Assembly: GCA_900539605.1 (NCBI GenBank)
Contig: UQCS01000006.1
Span: 6,183-70,182, forward strand
DNA length: 64,000 nucleotides
Source of the DNA: an uncultured Azospirillum sp.
GTDB taxonomy: Bacteria; Pseudomonadota; Alphaproteobacteria; RF32; CAG-239
Direction: 5' to 3'
How positions within the stretch are numbered: the stretch's first letter is position 1; every line of letters starts with the position of its first letter. The notes beneath the pieces were generated by a model that was not told the origin of the DNA, did not search any database, and saw nothing but the letters and a program-made list of their open reading frames with translations. This document shows, one piece after another, positions 17,832 through 26,735 of the stretch. A program made the translations under genes and the position numbers.

Positions 17832-18677
17832 ATGAATACATTTGAACGGCTAAAATCTTATCAGGAAATTCTTCGTAAAGACGAACCTGTAAATACTTTC
17901 AATCCCTGGGCTTTTATTTTTAACTCCTTTTATTATTTTTGGAAAGATCTCGGCTTGCTTTTGTTTGCCGCTTATGCTCTGGCCACGCCGTTATTGTTCG
18001 TGGTTATGGTCTTGATCAAAATTCCGCCTCAGGCTGCTTTGATAACCGCCGTACTGGTGGTCCGCACCACTGCCGGGTTGCGCGCCAACACCGATATCCG
18101 CAACCACATGAAGAATTTCGTCGCAAAATATAAAGACTTCCAGCCCGAAAAAGAAGAACCCGTGGTTTATTTCTCCGTTTCTCGGTTGCGGCTGTTTTTG
18201 GCTTCCTTGCTCAGCTTGGGCATTTATGACGTCTACTGGGCTTACAAAAACTGGGATGCTATCCGCAATTACAAAAAAGACACCAGCATTTATCCGATTT
18301 TTCGCAGTTGGTTTTTCGGGATATTTTTTATCTATCCGTTATTTTCACAAATAAAACAAAGCTGTGCTTCGACCAAGCCTGTAGGATTCCTGTTCGGTTT
18401 GTCCAGCGTTCTCTATACGATCTTATACATAGTTGACATTACTCTTACCCGGTTATCCGACAAAACAACCAACGAAGAACTGAATATGGGCCTGTTTTTA
18501 GTTTGGATGGCCGTCACGGTGTTGTCCGCGCTTTTTCTGCTGCCGATCCAAAAAGCAATCAACGAACACAATCACAAGTTGAATTCCGATCATCGTCCGC
18601 ATAATTTCTTTTATCCCGGCGAACTGGCTGCCATCATTATACCGCTCGTTATCTTTATCTTTTTTGCCTTAAAATAA
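17832..18677 (+). CDS. Membrane protein with DUF2628-like and DUF4234-like parts
   Basis: 281 aa, function unknown. The N-terminus FNPWAFIFNSFYYFWKDL resembles DUF2628 proteins, and VSRLRLFLASLLSLGIYD with YWAYKNWDAI resembles DUF4234. About seven hydrophobic segments are visible, with one cytoplasmic loop at about residues 95-120. A possible promoter (TTGCCA at 17778, AATATT at 17801) lies upstream. The next gene begins 130 bp downstream on the same strand. Both domain names are from remembered family patterns and need a profile search. Confidence 0.7.
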   Translation: MNTFERLKSYQEILRKDEPVNTFNPWAFIFNSFYYFWKDLGLLLFAAYALATPLLFVVMVLIKIPPQAALITAVLVVRTTAGLRANTDIRNHMKNFVAKYKDFQPEKEEPVVYFSVSRLRLFLASLLSLGIYDVYWAYKNWDAIRNYKKDTSIYPIFRSWFFGIFFIYPLFSQIKQSCASTKPVGFLFGLSSVLYTILYIVDITLTRLSDKTTNEELNMGLFLVWMAVTVLSALFLLPIQKAINEHNHKLNSDHRPHNFFYPGELAAIIIPLVIFIFFALK

Positions 18678-18807
18678 AGCGTCTTTAATCATTCGGAATT
18701 ATGGGATTCGGAACCGAAATTTAATAAAATCGGAAGAAGATAAAAAAATCTTCCTCTTTTTTTTGCCGCTTTGGTTCATATATATAAGCAAAACAGGGAA
18801 CACAAAA

Positions 18808-19710
18808 ATGCTTTGGATCATTGACGGCCTGATTTACGGTTTTTTTACCGCCATTTATACCATTTTCAACCAGCACTATAAGCTCAATGCTTATTTGCTG
18901 GGAATATGGCGCGGTTGGGGCATCGCTTTTTTCTGCGCGCCTTTTCTATGGTTTTTCGAAGTCCCGACCTCTGCTTATTATTGGTTCTTGCTGATCGCTC
19001 AGGGCTTTATGATCGCTGTATACGATTCGCATTTGTTTTTTGCCTCGGCACAATACGGTGCCGGGCCTACTTCCCGGGTTATGGCCCTCACCGCAATGGT
19101 CACAACTTTTTTTTGGTGGTTTCTGACTCCTGACGACTTTTTGAAATTGTTGAACAACGGAACCGTGGTCATCACTATCATATTGCTGTTGTTCGGATTT
19201 ACGGTATGTTACTGGCAAATGATCAAATCTCCGGTGTCGCAGGAACTGGTCAATTATATGATTCCCGCCATTTTATCGCTGGCCGGCATGAGCATTGCCA
19301 CCAAAGAAATTGCCATGCGCGGTTCCACCGTTTGGAGCGCAGTCACCTATTATCTTACGGTCGCTACGTTCGTCAGCGGCACAACCAACGCCTGGTGGTA
19401 CATTCGCAGCACCAAACCGGGTATAAGCGGCTTTTTTAAACAGGTTTTTTCGCCCCATGTGATTAAAGCGGGCCTATATGTCATCAGCTTCAGCGCTGCA
19501 TTGATTACAGCCAAAACCCTGGCGTTGCGGGTCGCACCAAACCCCGGTTACGTAACCGCTTTGCTGCTAACGGCGCCGATTTTTGTTTTCGCCCTCAACC
19601 GTTATAACAAAGTCAATGACGACGTGTCCGTCAAAGCCGGTTTTATGATGATCGCTTTTTTGGTGGCACTGATGCTGTTGGTTACCGGCAACTTCGGCGT
19701 TAACGACTAA
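18808..19710 (+). CDS. Probable DMT-superfamily (EamA-like) transporter
   Basis: 300-aa hydrophobic protein with about ten membrane segments in two halves, the arrangement of drug/metabolite transporters. N-terminal half: IDGLIYGFFTAIYTIFNQHY; a second half begins near QELVNYMIPAILSLAGMS. Substrate cannot be inferred. The ATG at 18808 was preferred over an upstream TTG at 18763 because AGGGAA lies 7 bases before it and the protein begins directly with the first membrane segment. Confidence 0.65.
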   Translation: MLWIIDGLIYGFFTAIYTIFNQHYKLNAYLLGIWRGWGIAFFCAPFLWFFEVPTSAYYWFLLIAQGFMIAVYDSHLFFASAQYGAGPTSRVMALTAMVTTFFWWFLTPDDFLKLLNNGTVVITIILLLFGFTVCYWQMIKSPVSQELVNYMIPAILSLAGMSIATKEIAMRGSTVWSAVTYYLTVATFVSGTTNAWWYIRSTKPGISGFFKQVFSPHVIKAGLYVISFSAALITAKTLALRVAPNPGYVTALLLTAPIFVFALNRYNKVNDDVSVKAGFMMIAFLVALMLLVTGNFGVND

Positions 19711-19718
19711 GTTAATCA

Positions 19719-19857
19719 GCCCTTATACGAACTTGTAAAGTTCGGAGAATGAGACGAGTGGTAAGAAATAAGGAAAATTGCGAGGGCGCGTACAAAATAG
19801 TACGTAACCGAGTAATTTATTCGCAATTTCTGTACCAATCGGCCCTTATACGAACTT
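19719..19857. repeat. Structured intergenic element bounded by 16-bp direct repeats
   Basis: The sequence GCCCTTATACGAACTT occurs at 19719-19734 and again at 19842-19857, the second copy touching the ftsK stop codon. Between them are hairpin arms: GAACTT/AAGTTC around 19729-19743, and AAATTGCGA near 19772 with TCGCAATTT at 19821-19829. It sits between convergent genes. It could be a small dispersed repeat, a convergent terminator region or a non-coding RNA; nothing in the window decides. Confidence 0.55.
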
Positions 19858-22133
19858 TAAAGGATCTCGCGCTTACCACTATGATCAGCCGCTGACAATA
19901 CGCCTTCTTCTTCCATGCGTTCTATCAACACCGCAGCCCGATTATAACCGATGCGGAGACGTCGTTGAACATAACTGATTGAAGTTTTTTTGTCGTTGCG
20001 CACAATCGCTACGGCCTGATTATAGAGATCGTCATCGCTGTTACCCATCGCTGTTTTATCAAAAACAGCACCGGAGTCTTTGACATTGAGCTCGCCTTCA
20101 GTCACACCTTCAACGTATTCGGGCTCTTTCTGGGCCTTCAGATATTCGACAATTTTTTCAACTTCCTGATCTTTGACAAAGGAACCGTGAACACGGATCG
20201 GACGCTGACCGGCCGGCATGTACAGCATATCGCCCATGCCGAGCAGTTGTTCGGCACCCTGCTCCCCGAGAATCGTGCGGCTGTCGATTTTCGAAGTTAC
20301 CTGAAAACTGATACGGGTGGGAAAGTTGGCTTTGATCACACCGGTAATGACGTCTACCGAAGGACGTTGTGTCGATAAGATAAGGTGGATACCGGCCGCA
20401 CGCGCCATTTGCGCCAGGCGTTGGATTGCCGCTTCCACTTCCTTACCCGCCACCAGCATCAGGTCAGCCATTTCATCAACCACCACCACAATGTAAGGCA
20501 GCGGCGTCAAGTCCAGTTCTTGCTCTTCATACAACGGCGCACCGGTTGAGGCGTCAAAGCCGGTTTGAACCGTACGCACACAGCGTTCGCCGCTGTTACG
20601 CAGTTCCTCAAGCTTTTTATTGTAACCGGATATATTGCGTACATTCAGTTGCGCCATCGCCCGATAACGGTCTTCCATTTCCTTCACGGCCCATTTTAAT
20701 CCGAGTACCGCTTTGGCCGGATCGGTAATCACCGGCGTCAGCAGATGCGGAATTCCGTTATAAACCGAAAACTCCAGCATTTTGGGATCGATCATGATCA
20801 GTTTGCATTCATCGGGACGCATCCGGTACAACAATGACAAAATCATTGAGTTCATACCGACCGATTTACCCGAACCGGTGGTCCCGGCAACCAGCAGATG
20901 CGGCATTTTGGCCAAATCGGCATAAACGTTTTCGCCGCCGATATCTTTACCCAGCACCACGTTAAGCGCATTTTTGCTGTCCTGAAAACCCTCACCTTCA
21001 AATAACTCACGCAACCAAACAATTTCACGGGTGGTGTTCGGCAACTCAATGCCGATGGTATTTGAACCCGCAACCACAGCAATTCGCACCGAAACCGCCG
21101 ACATCGAACGTGCAATATCGTCGGCCAAACCGATCACCCGTGCTGTCTTGGTTCCCGGAGCCGGTTCCAATTCATACAGGGTAACCACCGGACCGGGACG
21201 GATTTTAACGATTTTGCCGTTAATACCAAACTCCTGCAACACTCCTTCCAAATCCTGAGCAATTTTTTGCAGCTCTTTTTCATTGACGGTCATATTACCG
21301 GATTTCACTTTCGGCGCCGTCAGCAGGCCGACATCGGGATAATGGTATCCGTCATCGGGAACCGTAACTTTTTTACCGGATCGCTGGGGTTTGGCCGTCG
21401 GACTTTTTTCCACTGGCAATGTCGTTTTATCATCTTTAAACGCTTCCGCTTTTAATTTTGGCTCCCGACGCTCCTTTTTACCGCTTCCGGCTGCCGGTTG
21501 CGCTCCCGGTTGCGGCAACAAACGGTATACCAGCGCCGGCAACGCCGCCAACGCCTTACCGATCAGACGGATACCGCGCCAGATCACTGTTAGCATTTTT
21601 TTAACCCCGCGGTACCATTGAACGGCGCTGATATCAACCGTATAGCTGAAGGCAGCCACCGCCAGCAAACCTGCCGTTGCGGCCACCGTCTCGCGGCGAT
21701 AGGGAAACGGCGGCACAATTTCCAGTAGACGCGCATTGAGCATCCGGCCAATAACACCGCCGAGCGGCGCAGCAAAACGAATAAAATCAAAACAGATCAT
21801 GGCCGCAACCATACCCAGTAGCCACACTACACAGTGCAGCCAAAAATATCTGATTTCCTGCAAACGGCAAAATTTATAACCCCACACCATCACCGGAATT
21901 ACAAACACCGGCAAAGCCAGTCCCGAAAAGGTAAGAATAACCGCGGCCGTGTTGGCACCGGGATAACCGAAAAAATGGCTGACTTTATCCGTCGCCAGAT
22001 TAAAAGAGCTGTCTGCCGGCGAAAAAAAGCATATTGCCGCCAGTACCAGCCAGCCGGCAACAATCATCAGCAAACCGTAAATACGCCGACTGACCTGATA
22101 ATAGATTGTCGGTTTTTTCTTCTTTTTAGCCAT
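19857..22133 (-). CDS. ftsK: DNA translocase FtsK
   Basis: Septum-anchored double-stranded DNA pump that clears and resolves chromosomes at division. 758 aa. Four N-terminal membrane segments (residues ~15-170), then a Pro/Lys-rich linker (~195-275), then the RecA-like motor with Walker A GTTGSGKS at about 418-425 and Walker B YIVVVVDEMADLM. The C-terminal winged-helix gamma domain (SISYVQRRLRIGYNRAA) recognises KOPS-like polarity sequences. It follows the HIT gene by 18 bp on the same strand. Confidence 0.96.
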   Translation of the reverse strand: MAKKKKKPTIYYQVSRRIYGLLMIVAGWLVLAAICFFSPADSSFNLATDKVSHFFGYPGANTAAVILTFSGLALPVFVIPVMVWGYKFCRLQEIRYFWLHCVVWLLGMVAAMICFDFIRFAAPLGGVIGRMLNARLLEIVPPFPYRRETVAATAGLLAVAAFSYTVDISAVQWYRGVKKMLTVIWRGIRLIGKALAALPALVYRLLPQPGAQPAAGSGKKERREPKLKAEAFKDDKTTLPVEKSPTAKPQRSGKKVTVPDDGYHYPDVGLLTAPKVKSGNMTVNEKELQKIAQDLEGVLQEFGINGKIVKIRPGPVVTLYELEPAPGTKTARVIGLADDIARSMSAVSVRIAVVAGSNTIGIELPNTTREIVWLRELFEGEGFQDSKNALNVVLGKDIGGENVYADLAKMPHLLVAGTTGSGKSVGMNSMILSLLYRMRPDECKLIMIDPKMLEFSVYNGIPHLLTPVITDPAKAVLGLKWAVKEMEDRYRAMAQLNVRNISGYNKKLEELRNSGERCVRTVQTGFDASTGAPLYEEQELDLTPLPYIVVVVDEMADLMLVAGKEVEAAIQRLAQMARAAGIHLILSTQRPSVDVITGVIKANFPTRISFQVTSKIDSRTILGEQGAEQLLGMGDMLYMPAGQRPIRVHGSFVKDQEVEKIVEYLKAQKEPEYVEGVTEGELNVKDSGAVFDKTAMGNSDDDLYNQAVAIVRNDKKTSISYVQRRLRIGYNRAAVLIERMEEEGVLSAADHSGKREIL

Positions 22134-22151
22134 TGCTTTTCCTCAGAATCC

Positions 22152-22580
22152 TCAGTGTTGACAAAAACGGCCGTCTGCCATCTTGATCATAATTGCACGT
22201 TTAATATCGCTGATCAGCGCTTTTGCTGCTTCGGGATCATAATTTTCTTTATGACCGTCCCACACCGTTCCCGGCCAATCGGGATCGCCTTCGAAACGGG
22301 CGATGATATGGACATGCAACTGCGGCGTCTTGTTGCCGATCATCGCCACATTAGTCTGTGCCGGTTTAAACAATTCGCACATTACTTCTTCGCAAAGGGC
22401 AATTTCCCGCATCAGTTGCAAACGTTCTTCCATGGTCAGAAAAGTCATGTTTTTGACTTTTTCCCGCCGGGGAACCAAAAAAATCCAAGGATAAAGACGG
22501 TTATTTTCAAACAACACCCGGCACAATTTCATATCAACGACAAAATCTTTGGCAGCCAGTCCCGGCACTAATTCGAACAT
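22152..22580 (-). CDS. HIT-family nucleotide hydrolase
   Basis: 142-aa histidine-triad protein. The catalytic stretch is QLHVHIIAR, followed by FEGDPDWPGTVW, a pattern seen in small alphaproteobacterial HIT proteins. HIT enzymes hydrolyse or transfer nucleotidyl groups from dinucleoside polyphosphates or AMP conjugates; the substrate here is unknown. The start MFELVPGL was selected for its GGAG ribosome site 8 bases upstream; a longer reading adds eight residues without a ribosome site. Probable operon with ftsK. Confidence 0.88.
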   Translation of the reverse strand: MFELVPGLAAKDFVVDMKLCRVLFENNRLYPWIFLVPRREKVKNMTFLTMEERLQLMREIALCEEVMCELFKPAQTNVAMIGNKTPQLHVHIIARFEGDPDWPGTVWDGHKENYDPEAAKALISDIKRAIMIKMADGRFCQH

Positions 22581-22730
22581 AGTCACTTCTCCGTTTTTTT
22601 GCAAAATAAACTGCCCGGATTATAGCCCGCCAAATCTTTCTCTAAAGTTAACAAACGGTTTTTAAACTTGACTTTTTTTGCATTATACGTTTAAAACCGA
22701 AAAGATATTAATGAACCAGAGAGGTTTTTT

Positions 22731-23675
22731 ATGAAAAACGCTTTTGTTTTTCCCGGACAGGGTTCTCAATTCGTCGGAATGGGAAAAGACCTGGCCGAAA
22801 ACTTTGCTTCCGCCAGGGAAGTATTTCAGGAAATTGACAATACCCTCAATCAGAATTTATTTGAGTTAATGTGCAACGGGCCCGAACATGAGTTAACGCT
22901 GACGGCTAACACCCAACCGGCTTTAATGGCAGTGTCCATGGCGGTGGTTCGGGTACTGGAAAAAGAGTTCGGTATTGCCTTAAAAGACAAGGCTGCCTTT
23001 GTTGCCGGACATTCCCTCGGCGAATATTCCGCCGCCTGCGCTGCCGGCGTATTTTCGCTGGCCGATACGGCACGGTTATTGCGCGCCCGCGGCGACGCGA
23101 TGCAAAAAGCGGTGCCTTTCGGTGTCGGCGGCATGGCTGCTGTCATCGGCGTTTCTTTTAAGGACATTAACGCGTTGGTTGAAGCCTGCCGCGACGAAAA
23201 CAACATCTGTGTCGCTGCCAACGACAATTCGGACGGTCAGGTGGTTCTTTCCGGAAACATGGCTGCCATTGACAAAGCGGTAGAAATTGCACCGGAGTTC
23301 GGTGCCAAACGCTGCATCAAATTACCGGTTTCCGCACCTTTTCACAGCCCGTTGATGCAACCGGCGGCCGAAACTATGGCCCGCGTTTTGATGGAAGTGG
23401 AAGCCAATCCGGCACAAATTCCGCTGATTTCCAATGTGTTGGCTCAGCCGATAACTGATGAAAAAGAAATTATCAAACGGCTGGTCGAACAAGTAACCGG
23501 TTCTGTCCGTTGGAGAGAAACCATGAACTACCTCCACGATCAGGCGGTAACGGATATTTATGAACTCGGCGCCGGAAAAGTCCTTTCCGGATTATCCAAA
23601 CGGAGTTTCAAAGACATCAACGCTGCTTCTGTCTGCACCCCGGCCGAAATCGAAGAATTAGCCAAGAATTTATAA
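22731..23675 (+). CDS. fabD: Malonyl-CoA:ACP transacylase FabD
   Basis: Transfers malonyl from CoA to acyl carrier protein to supply fatty-acid elongation. 314 aa. Motifs: FPGQGSQFVGMG at the N-terminus, catalytic Ser in GHSLGEY, and the catalytic His region PVSAPFHSPLM. Ribosome site GAGAGG upstream. FabG follows 28 bp later. Confidence 0.97.
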   Translation: MKNAFVFPGQGSQFVGMGKDLAENFASAREVFQEIDNTLNQNLFELMCNGPEHELTLTANTQPALMAVSMAVVRVLEKEFGIALKDKAAFVAGHSLGEYSAACAAGVFSLADTARLLRARGDAMQKAVPFGVGGMAAVIGVSFKDINALVEACRDENNICVAANDNSDGQVVLSGNMAAIDKAVEIAPEFGAKRCIKLPVSAPFHSPLMQPAAETMARVLMEVEANPAQIPLISNVLAQPITDEKEIIKRLVEQVTGSVRWRETMNYLHDQAVTDIYELGAGKVLSGLSKRSFKDINAASVCTPAEIEELAKNL

Positions 23676-23703
23676 AACCAAACCCTAACACAAGGAACTT
23701 AAC

Positions 23704-24441
23704 ATGTTTGAAATTAAAGACAAAGTTGCTCTGATCACCGGTGCCAGTGGCGGCCTCGGCGATAAAATTGCCCGCACCCTGCATGCTCAGGGCGCAACCC
23801 TCGCCTTAACCGACCGCAATGCGGAAAGGATGGAACAACTCAAAGCCGAACTCGGCGACAACGTAGAATGCTTTGTAGCCGACCTCGGCAATTCCGAAGC
23901 TATCAATCAGCTGGTTAAAGACGTTGAAGCCAAATTCGGCCGCATCGACATTTTAGTCAACAATGCCGGCCTGACCCGCGACAATCTTTTTATCCGCATG
24001 AGTGACGAAGAATGGCAGCTGGTTTTAGACGTTAACCTTACTGCCGGTTTCAAACTGGCTAAAGCAGCCGTTCGCGGCATGATGAAACGCCGTTTCGGCC
24101 GCATCATCGGTATTGCTTCGGTTGTCGGTGTTACCGGAAATGCCGGACAGGCCAACTACTCCGCTTCCAAAGCCGGTATGATTGCCATGAACAAATGCCT
24201 GGCTCAGGAAGTCGGTTCGCGCGGTATTACCGTCAACTCCATTGCACCGGGTTTCATCAGAACCCCGATGACTGACGTGCTTCCGGACGACGTCAAAGCG
24301 GCTCTGCTGGCCAAAATTCCCGAAGCCAAACTCGGCGAAGCTCAGGATATTGCGAATGTTGTCGCTTTTCTGGCCAGTGACGAAGCTCAATACATCACCG
24401 GTCAGACCATTAACATCAATGGCGGTATGGCCATGATCTAA
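23704..24441 (+). CDS. fabG: 3-oxoacyl-ACP reductase FabG
   Basis: NADPH-dependent short-chain reductase of fatty-acid synthesis, 245 aa. Rossmann motif TGASGGLGD, NNAG, catalytic Ser in IGIASVVG and Tyr/Lys in YSASKAG; C-terminal TGQTININGGMAMI is typical FabG. Second gene of fabD-fabG. A terminator follows; acpP and fabF, which often come next, are not present. Confidence 0.97.
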   Translation: MFEIKDKVALITGASGGLGDKIARTLHAQGATLALTDRNAERMEQLKAELGDNVECFVADLGNSEAINQLVKDVEAKFGRIDILVNNAGLTRDNLFIRMSDEEWQLVLDVNLTAGFKLAKAAVRGMMKRRFGRIIGIASVVGVTGNAGQANYSASKAGMIAMNKCLAQEVGSRGITVNSIAPGFIRTPMTDVLPDDVKAALLAKIPEAKLGEAQDIANVVAFLASDEAQYITGQTININGGMAMI

Positions 24442-24462
24442 ATGGTTAATTCCGATCAAAGC

Positions 24463-24494
24463 AAAAAACCCTGCCTTATCGACAGGGTTTTTTT
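24463..24494 (+). terminator. Terminator of fabD-fabG
   Basis: An 11-bp stem AAAAAACCCTG/CAGGGTTTTTT with a 9-nt loop, 21 bp after the fabG stop, with T-run. Confidence 0.9.
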
Positions 24495-24530
24495 CATTTG
24501 CTGTAGTATCATTTGCAAATGCGGCAAAAA

Positions 24531-24671
24531 AACGATCGTTTTTTTGTTACAAACTCTTTTTCCAGAAAAAATAAATCAATTTTAAAATAATTTGTTGATT
24601 TTTAGTAATAAATGAATTGCCTTTTAAATATTAAAGTTGTATCCTGATTATGTAACAAAAAAACGATCGTT
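24531..24671. repeat. 141-bp AT-rich element with 21-bp perfect inverted ends
   Basis: The 21 bases at 24531-24551 (beginning AACGATCGTTTTTTT) are repeated exactly in reverse complement at 24651-24671. The inner 99 bp are very AT-rich, contain smaller inverted arms (AAATCAA/TTGATTT) and have no reading frame. The left arm also forms an almost 20-bp palindrome with bases before it. The layout is that of a miniature inverted-repeat element or a large protein-binding or cruciform site. Confidence 0.6.
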
Positions 24672-24706
24672 AATTGACTTTTCTACACATCTTCTTTTAA
24701 CTGGTT

Positions 24707-24840
24707 TCATATATACTCAACTATTTTTTGGGTATTCTTTCCGGTGGTATCAACATAGTACCCTTTACTCCACAATTTTCTGTATTTCCCCATCGCCTAT
24801 ATATTGAAAAATTTGCCATACCGTCTTGCATACAATAGCA
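24707..24840 (-). pseudogene. Remnant of an IS200/IS605-type transposase (C-terminal end)
   Basis: Read on the minus strand, codons up to the TGA at 24709-24707 give a tail containing KYRKLWSKGYYVDTTG and ending in KIVEYI, which matches the C-terminus of TnpA Y1 transposases of the IS200 group. Upstream sequence stays open for about 45 codons but no N-terminal catalytic part (HUH motif) is present, so the gene is largely deleted. No start codon with a ribosome site is visible. Confidence 0.7.
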
Positions 24841-24873
24841 AAAGAGTTCTTATGTAAAACTGTAAGCTTTTCG

Positions 24874-24901
24874 AAACCACGCGCCTAGCACGTGGTTTTC
24901 A
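24874..24901. mobile_element. IS200/IS605-like subterminal hairpin
   Basis: A stem AAACCACG/CGTGGTTT around the loop CGCCTAGCA, upstream of the transposase remnant (which reads away from it on the minus strand). Short imperfect palindromes of this form are typical of the ends of IS200/IS605 elements, where they are recognised by TnpA. Confidence 0.6.
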
Positions 24902-24910
24902 AGATACAAT

Positions 24911-24937
24911 AAAACCCCCGACAATGCCGGGGGTTTT
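24911..24937 (-). terminator. Terminator of tsaD-nth
   Basis: A 9-bp stem AAAACCCCC/GGGGGTTTT with a 9-nt loop, 12 bp past the nth stop. Confidence 0.85.
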
Positions 24938-24948
24938 GATGTTACATC

Positions 24949-25584
24949 CTAAATTCTTTTGTCGGCCGAATAACAATAAGCAGCCACCGGACAATGACCG
25001 CAATCCGGTTTTTGCGCCTTGCAAATATAACGTCCGAACAACACCAGCCAGTGGTTAGCGTACATCAGATAACGTTCGGGCAATGCTTTCAACAAATCTT
25101 TCTCTACCGCTTCGACGTTTTTTCCCTGACTGAAATCCAGTCGGTGAGCAACCCGGAAAACATGGGTATCCACCGCCATGGTTGGCTTGCCGAACCAGAC
25201 ATTGAGCAGAACGTTGGCCGTTTTATGACCGACACCGGGCAATCTTTCTAACTGCTGCTGATCTTCGGGAACTTCACCGTTAAAATCACGAATCAGCATT
25301 TCGCTCATCGCAATAATACTTTTTGCCTTATTGTTATACAAACCAATCGTTTTAATATATTCCTTCAGTTTTTCGATTCCCAACGCCAATGTTTTTTGCG
25401 GCGTATCGGCAACTTTAAATAACTCGGCTGTTGCCCGGTTAACCCCTTTGTCGGTACTTTGCGCCGATAAAACAATTGCTACCAACAGGGTAAAGGCATT
25501 AGAATAGTACAACTCGCATTTCGGGGCCGGATCGGCAGTTGCCAAAACATCAAAAATTTCAATAATTTCTTTCACCGGTCTCAT
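24949..25584 (-). CDS. nth: Endonuclease III
   Basis: Base-excision DNA glycosylase/AP lyase for oxidised pyrimidines, 211 aa. Helix-hairpin-helix LPGVGHKTANVL with the catalytic Lys, followed by the catalytic Asp in AVDTHVFR, and a C-terminal [4Fe-4S] loop with cysteine spacing C-x6-C-x2-C-x5-C (CKAQKPDCGHCPVAAYC). The start MRPVKEII was chosen because its ATG overlaps the tsaD stop as ATGA. Confidence 0.96.
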   Translation of the reverse strand: MRPVKEIIEIFDVLATADPAPKCELYYSNAFTLLVAIVLSAQSTDKGVNRATAELFKVADTPQKTLALGIEKLKEYIKTIGLYNNKAKSIIAMSEMLIRDFNGEVPEDQQQLERLPGVGHKTANVLLNVWFGKPTMAVDTHVFRVAHRLDFSQGKNVEAVEKDLLKALPERYLMYANHWLVLFGRYICKAQKPDCGHCPVAAYCYSADKRI

Positions 25585-26657
25585 GCTTTGACACCTCCGG
25601 CACCGGCTGCTTTTGGTGCGTTTTCGTCCAACGGCCAACGCGGACGCGGCTTAAAATCGAGATTATCGGTCAACCCGGCGGCAAAACGCTCCAAACCGGC
25701 CCATGCAATCATAACTCCGTTGTCGGTACACCAATGCACCGGCGGCGCTGCAAAAATCAGCCCCTTACCCTCGGCCAATTGCTCAAGTTGTTGCCGCAGA
25801 TAGCCGTTAGCCGCCACCCCACCCGCAACTACCATGTGCTTGCCCTGAGGATATTTTTGCTTAAAAACATCGGCTGCACGGGCAAGCTTGTCAATCAGGC
25901 ATTCGGTGGCGGTTTTTTGAAAACAGGCACAAATATCCGCGGTATCTTTTTTAGATAAAATGACATGTTCAATATTACCGCCTTCGTCATAAGACTCGAT
26001 AATTTTGCGCACAGCCGTTTTTAATCCAGAAAAAGACAGATTACAGTCCCCCGACCCTTTGAGCGGATGCGGCAAGACAAAACGGTTTTCATCACCGACT
26101 TCCGCCATTTTTTCGATCATCGGACCTCCCGGATAACCGAGATTGAGCATTTTTGCCACTTTGTCAAAAGCTTCACCGGCAGCATCGTCGATTGTGGTTC
26201 CCAAACGTTCATAATCCCCGACTCCCTTTACGACCAGAATTTGGCAATGCCCTCCTGAAACCAGCAGCAGCAAATAGGGGTAAACGACATCGTTGGTCAG
26301 CCGCGAAACCAACGCGTGCCCTTCCAAATGGTTAACCGCCACGAAAGGTTTATTCAGAGCCAGAGCCAGCGCTTTGGCCGCCATTACGCCGACCACCACG
26401 CCGCCGATCAGTCCCGGACCGGCCGCCGCTGCCACCGCGTCAATTTGTTGCGGCTGCACTCCGGCTTTGGCAAAAGTGTGAGCAATAATATCGTCAATAT
26501 GATCCAAATGCGAGCGAGCAGCGATTTCGGGCACCACGCCGCCGTAAATTTTATGTTCTTCCTGCGACAATACCGTTTCCGCCAGAATTTCCTTTTTTTC
26601 GTTGACCAAGGCGGCGGCTGTTTCGTCGCAACTGCTTTCAATTCCTAAAACTATCAT
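25581..26657 (-). CDS. tsaD: tRNA N6-threonylcarbamoyladenosine transferase subunit TsaD
   Basis: Kae1/Qri7-family ASKHA protein that transfers the threonylcarbamoyl group to A37 of ANN-decoding tRNAs, with TsaB and TsaE (both also in this window). 358 aa. N-terminal GIESSCDETA, metal-binding HLEGH at about 108-112, SGGHCQIL, GEAFDKVAK and VAGGVAANGYLR. In many Alphaproteobacteria tsaD stands divergent to hemC-hemD-mic60; here a Mic60-like gene is divergent but hemC and hemD are missing. Confidence 0.97.
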   Translation of the reverse strand: MIVLGIESSCDETAAALVNEKKEILAETVLSQEEHKIYGGVVPEIAARSHLDHIDDIIAHTFAKAGVQPQQIDAVAAAAGPGLIGGVVVGVMAAKALALALNKPFVAVNHLEGHALVSRLTNDVVYPYLLLLVSGGHCQILVVKGVGDYERLGTTIDDAAGEAFDKVAKMLNLGYPGGPMIEKMAEVGDENRFVLPHPLKGSGDCNLSFSGLKTAVRKIIESYDEGGNIEHVILSKKDTADICACFQKTATECLIDKLARAADVFKQKYPQGKHMVVAGGVAANGYLRQQLEQLAEGKGLIFAAPPVHWCTDNGVMIAWAGLERFAAGLTDNLDFKPRPRWPLDENAPKAAGAGGVKA

Positions 26658-26735
26658 TATTTTTATCTTTGAGAAATTTTAACTTTTGAAGGTTACTATA
26701 AACTATTAAAAAAAATATTACAAAGGAAATAAACA

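Noticed and set aside
24707..24840. A functional IS200 transposase gene.
   Set aside because: Only the C-terminal ~45 codons are left; the HUH catalytic motif and a start are missing.
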